A DNA stretch of 42,179 nt from SZUA-430 sp040381215 (GTDB lineage: Bacteria > Pseudomonadota > Alphaproteobacteria > Micropepsales > Micropepsaceae): positions 1 through 42,179 of the forward strand of contig JBEIHO010000026.1 of NCBI GenBank assembly GCA_040381215.1. Direction: 5' to 3'. Shown in pieces: positions 35,165 to 42,179 of this stretch (position 1 is its first letter; the number at the start of each line of letters is the position of its first letter). The position numbers were made by a program, and so were the translations under genes. A model generated the notes under the pieces. That model saw only the letters and a program-made list of their open reading frames with translations. It was not told where the DNA came from and made no database searches.

Positions 35165-35821
35165 TTACGTCGGTTCCTCGACCGGCGGCATGCGCATTTC
35201 CAGATAATCCTCGACACTCTGGATCAGCTCCGGCGTGTGGCTGTCGAAGAAATGGTTGGCGCCTTCGATCTTGACCTGCGTGATCTTGATGCCGCGCTGC
35301 GCGTTCAGCCGGTCGACAAGCTTCTGCACGTCGCCTTCCGGGGACACCGTGTCATTGCGCCCGTGCACGATCAGGCCCGACGCAGGGCAGGGCGCAAGGA
35401 ACGAGAAGTCATAGATGTTGGCCGGCGGCGCCACCGAGATGAAGGCGTGGATCTCCGGCCGGCGCATGAGCAGCTGCATGCCGATCCAGGCCCCGAAAGA
35501 AATGCCGGCGACCCAGCAGGTCTGCGCGCCCGGGTTCTGCATCTGCAGCCAGTCGAGCGCCGCCGCCGCGTCGGACAACTCGCCGATGCCGCCGTCATAC
35601 GTGCCCTGACTCTTGCCCACGCCCCGGAAATTGAAGCGCAGCACCGAGCAACCGCGACGCTGGAACGCGTAGAACATCTCGTAGGTGACGCGATGGTTCA
35701 TCGTGCCGCCGCTGCGCGGATGCGGATGCAGGATCAGGGCGATCGGCGCCGACTTGTGCTTCTGGTGCTGGTACTTCCCTTCAAGCCGGCCGCTGGGGCC
35801 TGCGAAAATCACGTCGGGCAT
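35165..35821 (-). CDS. Alpha/beta hydrolase, small YfhR/CocE-like cytoplasmic type
   Basis: The 218-residue enzyme has the catalytic triad S108 (GISFGAW), D157 (HGRNDTVSP) and H190 (GANHFF), and the oxyanion strand ILHPHPRSGGTMNH. There is no signal peptide. It matches a family of uncharacterised hydrolases often annotated as dienelactone hydrolase-like. The substrate is unknown. It is divergent from iscR over 270 bases and probably co-transcribed with tyrS. The ATG at 35821 starts exactly at the first strand. Confidence 0.87.
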   Translation of the reverse strand: MPDVIFAGPSGRLEGKYQHQKHKSAPIALILHPHPRSGGTMNHRVTYEMFYAFQRRGCSVLRFNFRGVGKSQGTYDGGIGELSDAAAALDWLQMQNPGAQTCWVAGISFGAWIGMQLLMRRPEIHAFISVAPPANIYDFSFLAPCPASGLIVHGRNDTVSPEGDVQKLVDRLNAQRGIKITQVKIEGANHFFDSHTPELIQSVEDYLEMRMPPVEEPT

Positions 35822-35949
35822 GCGGGTCAGATACCTCTTTTCGGTCGATTACTTGAGCTGGTGTCTTGGATTTCCACATGGGCGCCAAAAGGGGTCAAAT
35901 CATTGTTCCGTAAGGGAAAGAAACTTTTTGACGGTGTCTCGGCCCCTCA

Positions 35950-35975
35950 ATACTTGACCATCAGGCTGGGGAAAT
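35950..35975 (+). promoter_or_regulatory. Candidate IscR type 1 operator over the iscR promoter
   Basis: ATACTTGAC (35950-35958) matches the left half of the type 1 IscR motif as I recall it (ATASYYGAC). The right half (CTGGGGAAA, 35966-35974) is degenerate, with about 5 of 9 bases. It overlaps the -35, as expected for autorepression by [2Fe-2S]-IscR. Confidence 0.35.
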
Positions 35976-35982
35976 CTATATC
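35954..35982 (+). promoter_or_regulatory. Sigma-70 promoter of iscR/SUF operon
   Basis: TTGACC (35954-35959) and TATATC (35977-35982) are exactly 17 bases apart, matching 5 and 4 of 6 consensus bases. Transcription would begin near 35989, about 100 bases before the iscR ATG. It is the best promoter in the window. Confidence 0.5.
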
Positions 35983-36091
35983 GCCACCATTGTTGGATGT
36001 CGGGCGCTTTCTACCACGGGTACCGGGCGAAAAATCAAGAAAATCCCGCCACGCGGGTTCGCCGCATGCGCCACAAAACTGGAGAGCGACA

Positions 36092-36562
36092 ATGAACTTG
36101 AGCACGAAGGGCAGATACGCGGTCATGGCCATGGCCGACCTGGCGCGCAGCAGCCAGGGCAAGCCGGTGGCGTTGAACGAGATCGCGCAGCGCCAGGAAA
36201 TTTCCCTTTCCTATCTCGAACAGCTTTTTTCGGGCCTGCGTCGGGGTGGCCTCGTGGTCAGCGCCCGCGGTCCGGGTGGCGGCTATCGCCTCGCGCGCCC
36301 GGCCGAGGAAACCCGCATCGCCGACATCATGATCGCCGTGGAAGAGCCGTTGCGCGCCACGCGCTGCGACCTGGCCTCGTCGAAGGGCTGCACCGGCCAG
36401 AACGGTCGTTGCGTCACGCACGACCTCTGGGAGGAACTCGGTCGCCAGATCCACATCTTCCTGAGCGGCGTGACCCTGGCCGACGTCGTCAACAAGCGCG
36501 TGCTGGGCATGAGCCGTCCGATCGAGGCCTCCCCCCTGCACCAGCAGACAGCCGCCGAGTAA
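36092..36562 (+). CDS. iscR: Rrf2-family Fe-S cluster regulator IscR
   Basis: The 156-residue winged-helix regulator senses Fe-S supply and controls cluster-assembly genes. It begins MNLSTKGRYAVMAMADLA at ATG 36092, with GGAG at 36081-36084. The frame is open far upstream, but nothing there fits the family. The DNA-binding part includes EISLSYLEQLFSGLRRGGLV and ARGPGGGYRLAR. Cluster ligands are C92, C100, C107 and H110. The spacing is C-x7-C-x6-C-x2-H, longer than the C-x5-C-x5-C-x2-H of E. coli. It heads the SUF operon, 26 bases before the first cysteine desulfurase. Confidence 0.93.
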   Translation: MNLSTKGRYAVMAMADLARSSQGKPVALNEIAQRQEISLSYLEQLFSGLRRGGLVVSARGPGGGYRLARPAEETRIADIMIAVEEPLRATRCDLASSKGCTGQNGRCVTHDLWEELGRQIHIFLSGVTLADVVNKRVLGMSRPIEASPLHQQTAAE

Positions 36563-36588
36563 CAGGCAGGCATCCGGTAACAGCGCCC

Positions 36589-37734
36589 ATGCGGGTCTAT
36601 CTCGACTGCAATGCCACATCGCCCCTGCGTCCCCAGGCCCGGGATGCGATGCTTGCCGCGTTCGAGGCGCCGGCGAACCCCTCCTCGGTCCACGCCGAGG
36701 GCCGTCAGGCGCGCAGCCGCGTGGAACAGGCCCGCCGCACCATCGCCGCCTTCGCCGGCGCGGCCCCCGATGACGTGATCTTCACCAGCGGAGGCACCGA
36801 GGCCAACACGCTGGCCCTGCAAGGATCGCTGCAGGCCGCAGCAGAAGCCGGCGAAAGGTTCACGCGTCTCGTCATATCGTCGATCGAGCATGACAGCGTG
36901 AGGCGCCAGGCCCAGCGCTGCGCCGAACTTCAGCCCGGCCTGCGTCTGAGCGAGGTCGCCGCGGGACCCGACGGCGTGGTCGCGCCAGCCGACCTGCGCG
37001 CCAACCTCATGGAAGGCAAGGGCAGGGCGCTCGTCAGCATCATGGCGGTCAACAACGAGACCGGCGTCATCCAGCCACTCCGCGAGATCGCGTCCGTCTG
37101 CCGGGAATTCGGCGCGTTGCTGCATTGCGACGCGATCCAGGCCGCAGGCAAGATCCCCGCGACCATCGAGGACCTGGGCGCCGACCTCCTCACGCTCAGT
37201 GCGCACAAGGTCGGTGGCCCGCAAGGCGCCGGCGCCCTCGTCTGCAGGACCGGAACCCGGATGACCCCTTTGCATCTCGGCGGCAGGCAGGAGCGCGGCA
37301 TGCGCGCCGGCACCGAACCGACCGCAGCGATTGCCGGTTTCGCCGCTGCGCTGCAGGCCGCGGCAACGCCGCTGCCGGCCTTTCTCAACGACCTCGAGGC
37401 GCGCCTTCTGGCCAGCTGCCCCGAGGCAATCGTCTTCGGCAACAAAGCCCCCCGCGTCGGCAACACGACCTGCATCGCAGTGCCCGGCGTGCCCGCTGAG
37501 ACGCTGGTCATCGCGCTCGACCTCGAGGGCTTCGCCGTCAGCGCGGGCGCGGCCTGCTCGTCGGGACGCGTGGCCCGCAGCCATGTGCTCACCGCCATGG
37601 GCGTGGAACCCGACCTCGCGGCCTGTGCCATTCGCATCAGCACAGGCTGGAACACAACGCAGGCAGATGTGGAAGGCTTCGCCGAAGCCTGGACCCGGAT
37701 CGTGACGCGGGCCCGCGCCCGCGCAGCCGCATAA
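36589..37734 (+). CDS. IscS/NifS-type cysteine desulfurase
   Basis: The 381-residue group I desulfurase takes sulfur from cysteine for cluster assembly. Visible residues are the PLP lysine K207 in LSAHKVGGPQGAG, the PLP-stacking histidine H101 in SSIEHDSV, and the persulfide cysteine C323 in SAGAACSSGRVARS. ATG 36589 starts at MRVYLDCNAT, the canonical N-terminus. The protein is shorter than E. coli IscS and lacks its C-terminal extension. It lies 26 bases after iscR and 10 before sufB. The operon also carries a separate group II enzyme, SufS. Confidence 0.92.
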   Translation: MRVYLDCNATSPLRPQARDAMLAAFEAPANPSSVHAEGRQARSRVEQARRTIAAFAGAAPDDVIFTSGGTEANTLALQGSLQAAAEAGERFTRLVISSIEHDSVRRQAQRCAELQPGLRLSEVAAGPDGVVAPADLRANLMEGKGRALVSIMAVNNETGVIQPLREIASVCREFGALLHCDAIQAAGKIPATIEDLGADLLTLSAHKVGGPQGAGALVCRTGTRMTPLHLGGRQERGMRAGTEPTAAIAGFAAALQAAATPLPAFLNDLEARLLASCPEAIVFGNKAPRVGNTTCIAVPGVPAETLVIALDLEGFAVSAGAACSSGRVARSHVLTAMGVEPDLAACAIRISTGWNTTQADVEGFAEAWTRIVTRARARAAA

Positions 37735-37744
37735 GGAAAACAAC

Positions 37745-39196
37745 ATGGCTGAGCAGGCAACAATCGACACCGTGCAGTCCCAGGCGGGAGAGCGCTACAA
37801 GTACGGCTTCGTCACCGACATCGAGAGCGAGAAGGCCCCCAAGGGCCTCAACGCCGACATCGTGCGCTACATCTCGGCGAAGAAGAACGAGCCCGCGTGG
37901 ATGCTCGAGTGGCGCCTGCAGTCCTTCGAGCGCTGGCTTTCCATGCGCGAACCCGACTGGGCGAAGCTGGACTATCCGCAGATCGACTACCAGGACCTCT
38001 ATTACTATTCCGCCCCCAAGGCCAAGCCGAAGCTCGAAAGCCTCGACGAAGTCGACCCCAAGCTGCTCGAGACCTACAAGAAGCTTGGCATCCCCCTGAC
38101 CGAGCAGAAGCTGCTTGCCGGCGTCGCCGTCGATGCCGTGTTCGACAGCGTATCGGTCGCCACGACCTTCAAGGGCAAGCTTGCCGAAGCCGGTGTCATC
38201 TTCTGCCCCATGTCCGAGGCACTGCAGAAGCACCCCGAGCTCGTGCGCAAATATCTGGGCACCGTCGTTCCCAACACGGACAATTTCTTCGCAACGCTGA
38301 ATTCGGCTGTGTTCAGTGATGGCTCGTTCGTCTACGTGCCGCCCGGCGTGCGCTGCCCGATGGAGCTGTCGACCTATTTCCGCATCAACGAGGCACAGAC
38401 CGGCCAGTTCGAGCGCACCCTCATCATCGCCGACAAAGGCTCTTATGTTTCCTATCTCGAGGGCTGCACGGCGCCGATGCGCGACGAGAACCAGCTGCAC
38501 GCGGCCGTCGTCGAACTCGTCGCCCTCGAGGACGCCGAGATCAAGTACTCGACGGTGCAGAACTGGTACCCCGGCGACGAGAACGGCAAGGGCGGCATCT
38601 TCAACTTCGTTACCAAGCGCGGCGATTGCCGTGGCGCCCGTTCCAAGATCAGCTGGACGCAGGTCGAGACCGGCTCGGCAATCACCTGGAAATATCCAAG
38701 CTGCATCCTGCGCGGAGACAATTCGATCGGCGAGTTCTTCTCGATCGCGATCACCAACAATTTCCAGCAGGCCGACACCGGCACCAAGATGGTGCACCTG
38801 GGACGGAACACATCATCTCGCATCATCTCCAAGGGCATCAGCGCCGGTCGCGCGCAGAACACCTATCGGGGCCTCGTCAGCGCACATGCCCGCGCCGAGA
38901 ATGCACGCAACTACACGCAGTGCGACTCGCTCCTGATCGGCAGCAAATGCGGCGCCCACACGGTTCCCTATGTCGAGGCGCGCAACCCGACGGTCCAGTT
39001 CGAGCACGAGGCCACCACCTCCAAGATCAGCGAAGACCAGCTGTTCTATTGCCAATCGCGCGGCCTTCCCGCCGAAGAAGCCGTGACGCTCATCGTCAAT
39101 GGGTTCTGCCGGGAAGTGCTCCAGCACCTGCCGATGGAGTTTGCCGTGGAAGCCCAGAAGCTGATCGGCGTTAGCCTCGAGGGCAGCGTGGGATGA
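37745..39196 (+). CDS. sufB: Fe-S cluster scaffold protein SufB
   Basis: This 483-residue core of the SufBC2D scaffold assembles nascent Fe-S clusters in the cytoplasm. It has the family N-terminus (YKYGFVTDIESEKAPKGL), KNEPAWMLEWR, the beta-helix core with GSFVYVPPGVRCPMELSTYFRIN, and the conserved C-terminal region with CGAH (402-405), ARNPTVQFEHEATTSKI and DQLFYCQSRGL. The sequence appears complete. ATG 37745 follows AAGGAAAA. The stop overlaps the start of the small membrane protein gene (ATGA at 39193-39196). Confidence 0.97.
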   Translation: MAEQATIDTVQSQAGERYKYGFVTDIESEKAPKGLNADIVRYISAKKNEPAWMLEWRLQSFERWLSMREPDWAKLDYPQIDYQDLYYYSAPKAKPKLESLDEVDPKLLETYKKLGIPLTEQKLLAGVAVDAVFDSVSVATTFKGKLAEAGVIFCPMSEALQKHPELVRKYLGTVVPNTDNFFATLNSAVFSDGSFVYVPPGVRCPMELSTYFRINEAQTGQFERTLIIADKGSYVSYLEGCTAPMRDENQLHAAVVELVALEDAEIKYSTVQNWYPGDENGKGGIFNFVTKRGDCRGARSKISWTQVETGSAITWKYPSCILRGDNSIGEFFSIAITNNFQQADTGTKMVHLGRNTSSRIISKGISAGRAQNTYRGLVSAHARAENARNYTQCDSLLIGSKCGAHTVPYVEARNPTVQFEHEATTSKISEDQLFYCQSRGLPAEEAVTLIVNGFCREVLQHLPMEFAVEAQKLIGVSLEGSVG

Positions 39197-39459
39197 CCAG
39201 CAACGACGACCAGACGCGCATCTACATCGACTGGCAGCGCGCAAGGCCCGTCACGCTTCGGGGCTGGCTTGCTGTTCTGGGCGCCATGATCCTGACCGTG
39301 TGCGTGATCGTGCTTGTCGCCGCCATCGCCTCGACGTTGCTGGTGATCGCGTTGATCGTCGCAACATTGTCGGCAGGCTGGTGGATGGTCCTGCGCCTCT
39401 TCCGCGGTCGCAGCGACGACCGCACCATCATCATCTACAGGAACGATAACGATGCTTGA
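39193..39459 (+). CDS. Small membrane protein of unknown function inside the SUF operon
   Basis: This encodes 88 residues that I do not recognise. Its start overlaps the sufB stop (ATGA, 39193-39196) and its stop overlaps the sufC start by 8 bases (39452-39459), so it is translationally interlocked with both. The middle (about 25-70) is strongly hydrophobic and long enough for two membrane helices (about 25-46 and 48-69). Both ends are polar and carry a similar motif: DDQTRIY at 5-11 and DDRTIIIY at 75-82. With two helices, both motifs would face the same side. It could anchor or regulate the SUF scaffold at the membrane; that is speculation. The tight overlaps and sustained coding pattern make it a real gene. 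Confidence 0.8.
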   Translation: MTSNDDQTRIYIDWQRARPVTLRGWLAVLGAMILTVCVIVLVAAIASTLLVIALIVATLSAGWWMVLRLFRGRSDDRTIIIYRNDNDA

Positions 39460-40198
39460 GATCAGGGACCTTCACGCCAGCGCCGGCAACAGGGCCATCC
39501 TCAAGGGTCTGACATTGACGGTGGGCCCCGGTGAGGTCCACGCAATCATGGGCCCCAATGGGTCGGGGAAGTCCACGCTGTCCCACGTCCTGGCAGGCAA
39601 GCCCGGGTACGAAGTGACGGGCGGAAGCGTGACCTACCAGGGCAAGGATCTGCTCACCATGCCGACCGAGCAGCGCGCGGCGGCAGGCTTGTTCCTTGCG
39701 ATGCAATACCCTGTCGAGATCCCCGGCGTGACCACGATCAACTTCCTGCGCGCCGCCCTGAACGCACAGTCCAGGCTGCGCGGCGAAAAAGAGCCTGATG
39801 CGGTCTCCTTCCTGCGTCGCGTGAAGGAAGAGCGCGAGAAGCTGGGCATGAGCGACGAGATGGTGAAGCGACCCGTCAATGTCGGCTTTTCGGGTGGCGA
39901 GAAGAAGCGCAACGAAGTCTTGCAGATGGCGATCCTGAAACCATCTCTCGCCATCCTCGACGAAACGGATTCGGGCCTCGACATTGACGCGCTCAAGGTC
40001 GTGTCAGGGGGCATCAACGCGCTGCGATCGCCCGATCGCAGCTTCCTGATGATCACCCATTACCAGCGCCTGCTCGATCACATTCGTCCCGACTTCGTCC
40101 ATGTCCTCGCAGCAGGGCGCATCGTGAAATCAGGCGGTCCCGAACTGGCGTTGCAGCTGGAAGCCGAGGGCTATGACGGCATCGTGAAGGTCGCCTGA
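39452..40198 (+). CDS. sufC: SUF system ATPase SufC
   Basis: The 248-residue ABC-type ATPase powers the SufBC2D scaffold. Walker A is GPNGSGKST (34-42), the Q loop is near MQYPVEIPG (typical for SufC), the signature is FSGGEKKR (146-153), Walker B is LAILDETDSGLD with catalytic E171, and the switch histidine is in MITHYQR. It has no membrane domain. AGGA at 39439-39442 serves ATG 39452. The stop and the sufD start overlap as TGATG (40196-40200). Confidence 0.97.
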   Translation: MLEIRDLHASAGNRAILKGLTLTVGPGEVHAIMGPNGSGKSTLSHVLAGKPGYEVTGGSVTYQGKDLLTMPTEQRAAAGLFLAMQYPVEIPGVTTINFLRAALNAQSRLRGEKEPDAVSFLRRVKEEREKLGMSDEMVKRPVNVGFSGGEKKRNEVLQMAILKPSLAILDETDSGLDIDALKVVSGGINALRSPDRSFLMITHYQRLLDHIRPDFVHVLAAGRIVKSGGPELALQLEAEGYDGIVKVA

Positions 40199-41502
40199 TG
40201 ACAACGCGATCGGCATTGCAGGCCCCACCTCCGTCAGGGTTCCAGGCAGGCCTCGAACAGGCCTGGCATCAGGCGTCGGCCTCTCTCCCTGGCGGAGACT
40301 GGATGCGCCAGATCCGCCATGATGCCCTTGGCCGTGTTGTCCGCGACGGGCTCCCCGGCCGCCGGATCGAGGCTTGGAAATACGCCGACCTCGCAACCCT
40401 GAGGCCCCGCGCCCTGCCGCTTGCAGCGGTGGCGAACAGCCCCAAGCTGGCGCCGCTGCCGGCCGATGACGCTTTCCGGGTGGACATCCTGAATGGGCGC
40501 GTGGTGCGTCTGCCGGCGCCAGCAAACCTGCCAGATGGCTTCGAGGTCTTGCGCCTGGCCGACGCGCTCGATGTCCCCTCCCTCTGGCTGCGTCCGCTGC
40601 TGCAAGTGGACGGCAACACGATCAACAACCTCAACCTGGCCTTCGCGACCGACGGCGTGCTTGCGCGCGTCGGCCGAAATGTCCATGTGGACCATCCCCT
40701 CATTGTTTCCAGTACGTGCAATCTCGCCGCAAGCATGTCTCATGACCGCTCGGTAGTCGTGCTGGAAGAGGGCGCGCAGCTCACCTTGATCGAGAAGGTA
40801 CAGTTCGACGGCGTTGATGGCAGCATGGCAACCAGCCGCCTGACACTTCAACTCGCCCCGGGCGCAAGGCTCGTTCACATTCGCCTCGTCAGCGGCAGCA
40901 TCGACATGGCCGCCATCCAGGACATGGACGTCACGGTAGCGCAGGATGCCTGCTACGAGCAGGTTGTGCTGTCCAATGGCACAGGTCTCTTGCGCCAGCA
41001 GTCAACGGTTGGCCTGAACGGGCAAGCCGCAGCGTGCCACCTGTCATGTGCCTATGCAGCCCATGCCGACAGGCACGTCGACCTGGCGGTCGAGTTGCGC
41101 CATGCAGCCCCCCACACCGAAAGCCGCCTGCTGGCCAAGGGCATCGCCGGTCGCAAGGGGCGTGGCGTGGTCCAGGGGCGCGTTGTTGTCGACGAACCCG
41201 CCCAGCGTACCGACAGTCACCAGATGGCGCGTGGCCTGCTGCTCGAGGACGGCGCCGAGATCTTCCACAAGCCCGAACTCGAGATCTACGCCGATGACGT
41301 CAAGTGCGGCCACGGCGCGACCGTTGCGGCGCTGGATCCAAACCAGATGTTCTACCTGCAATCGCGGGGCATCCCCTCGCAAGAGGCGCGGGGCATGTTG
41401 CTCGCCGCCTTCATTCAGGACGTGACGGATCGCGCACCAGAAGCCCTGCGCGATGATTTGCGCACCTGGGCGATGCGCCACCTGCTGCAGAGGGAGGAAT
41501 GA
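40198..41502 (+). CDS. sufD: Fe-S cluster scaffold protein SufD
   Basis: The 434-residue protein pairs with SufB and SufC. It is more divergent than SufB, as is usual. Conserved points are PGRRIEAWKYADLATLRP near the N-terminus, the central beta-helix region, and the C-terminal block KPELEIYADDVKCGHGATVAALD, with C370 and H372 (the latter matching the histidine implicated in cluster binding). MFYLQSRGIPSQEARGMLLAAF follows. ATG 40198 overlaps the sufC stop by one base, and its own stop overlaps the sufS start (ATGA at 41499-41502). Confidence 0.94.
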   Translation: MTTRSALQAPPPSGFQAGLEQAWHQASASLPGGDWMRQIRHDALGRVVRDGLPGRRIEAWKYADLATLRPRALPLAAVANSPKLAPLPADDAFRVDILNGRVVRLPAPANLPDGFEVLRLADALDVPSLWLRPLLQVDGNTINNLNLAFATDGVLARVGRNVHVDHPLIVSSTCNLAASMSHDRSVVVLEEGAQLTLIEKVQFDGVDGSMATSRLTLQLAPGARLVHIRLVSGSIDMAAIQDMDVTVAQDACYEQVVLSNGTGLLRQQSTVGLNGQAAACHLSCAYAAHADRHVDLAVELRHAAPHTESRLLAKGIAGRKGRGVVQGRVVVDEPAQRTDSHQMARGLLLEDGAEIFHKPELEIYADDVKCGHGATVAALDPNQMFYLQSRGIPSQEARGMLLAAFIQDVTDRAPEALRDDLRTWAMRHLLQREE

Positions 41503-42179
41503 CGATGCAAGCAGCCCTGTCCCCGGTGCCCGCACTGCGTCCCTTCAATGTTGCGTCCGTGCGCGCCGACTTTCCGATCCTCTCACGCTCCGTCAATGGC
41601 AAGCCGCTGGTCTATTTCGACAACGCAGCCTCGGCGCAGAAGCCGACCTTCGTGCTCGATCGGGTGCGGGAATTCGCGGAAACCTCGAACGCCAACGTCC
41701 ATCGCGGCCTCCATACCCTTTCTAACCTTGCCACCGACGCCTACGAGGCCGCCCGCCACACGATTGCGCAGTACTTCAACGCCCCGGACCCGGCGAACCT
41801 GATTTTCACCTCGGGAGGCACCGACGCGTTCAATCTTGTCGCGAATGCGATCGGGCAGTCGATCCGCCCCGGTGACGAGATCGTGCTCTCGGAGATGGAG
41901 CATCACTCCAATATCGTCCCCTGGCACTTCCTGCGTGAACGCCATGGTGCGATCCTGAAATGGGCCCCCATTCGCGAAGATGGAACACTGGACATGGAGG
42001 CCTTCGAGCGCCTCCTGACACCGCGCGTCCGTCTCGTCACCATGACCCACATGTCGAATGTGCTGGGCACTCTCACGCCGGCGCAGGACATCGTGCGGCT
42101 CGCACATGCCAAAGGCATCCCCGTTCTGCTCGACGGCTGCCAGGCCAGTGTTCACACGCCCGTGGACGTCCAGGCCCTC
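41499..42179 (+). CDS. sufS: SufS cysteine desulfurase, N-terminal part (cut by window end)
   Basis: The first 227 codons of a group II cysteine desulfurase are present; the PLP lysine and persulfide cysteine lie beyond the window. Visible marks are ADFPILSRSVNGKPLVYFDNAASAQKP, the segment NVHRGLHTLSNLATDAYE, the PLP-stacking histidine in EMEHHSNIVPW, and the PLP aspartate in LLDGCQASVHTPVDVQ. SufS passes sulfur from cysteine to SufE or SufU and on to SufB. ATG 41499 overlaps the sufD stop; ATG 41505 is an alternative two codons later. The GGTDAFN segment differs from the more common GTTEAIN. Confidence 0.93.
   Translation, partial: MTMQAALSPVPALRPFNVASVRADFPILSRSVNGKPLVYFDNAASAQKPTFVLDRVREFAETSNANVHRGLHTLSNLATDAYEAARHTIAQYFNAPDPANLIFTSGGTDAFNLVANAIGQSIRPGDEIVLSEMEHHSNIVPWHFLRERHGAILKWAPIREDGTLDMEAFERLLTPRVRLVTMTHMSNVLGTLTPAQDIVRLAHAKGIPVLLDGCQASVHTPVDVQAL

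Overview
The window is GC-rich, gene-dense chromosomal DNA from an alphaproteobacterium whose genus I cannot name. This rests on family content and gene order: an ATP12-type F1 assembly factor, an NDUFA12-type complex I subunit, a DUF2155 protein, the block aroQ-accB-accC-aat beside mlaD/NDUFA12, the block rne/amiC-mrcA-prfB, and an iscR-led SUF operon with two cysteine desulfurases. I see no tRNA, rRNA, CRISPR array, insertion sequence, prophage or compositional island. This is core genome, and no clearly new system was found.

Layout. 1-285: tail of an ATP12-like gene with an intrinsic terminator. 398-10085 (+): pccB, an M28 peptidase lipoprotein, pccA, acylphosphatase, a zinc alcohol dehydrogenase and an M16 protease lipoprotein. 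10201-11721 (+): NDUFA12-like gene, mlaD, DUF2155 gene. 11649-14639 (-): aroQ, accB, accC, aat. 14778-15776 (+): thiS-thiG. 15777-17966 (-): M48 protease with a C-terminal repeat region, then a DsbA-family oxidoreductase. 18165-19325 (+): aminotransferase. 19322-22027 (-): rne, followed by a 553-bp divergent spacer. 22581-27612 (+): amiC, mrcA and prfB with a programmed +1 frameshift. 27640-30261 (-): bcp, M23 peptidase, bactofilin. 30424-33867 (+): large AsmA/YhdP-like protein. 33881-35821 (-): alpha/beta hydrolase and tyrS. 36092-42179 (+): iscR, IscS-like desulfurase, sufB, a small membrane protein gene, sufC, sufD and sufS, which is cut by the window end.

How the genes work together. PccA and PccB form a biotin-dependent propionyl-CoA carboxylase. 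AccB and AccC supply the biotin half of acetyl-CoA carboxylase for fatty acid synthesis. ThiS and ThiG build the thiamine thiazole. AmiC, PBP1A, the M23 peptidase and bactofilin act on peptidoglycan and cell shape. MlaD and the YhdP-like protein belong to envelope lipid transport. The SUF operon assembles Fe-S clusters, probably under IscR autoregulation.

The items most worth a second look are: the uncharacterised 88-residue membrane protein translationally interlocked between sufB and sufC; a strong terminator for the bactofilin operon embedded in the 3' coding end of prfB; tightly packed or overlapping convergent gene ends; an M28 lipoprotein gene separating pccB from pccA; and thiSG set into the aroQ-dsbA interval.
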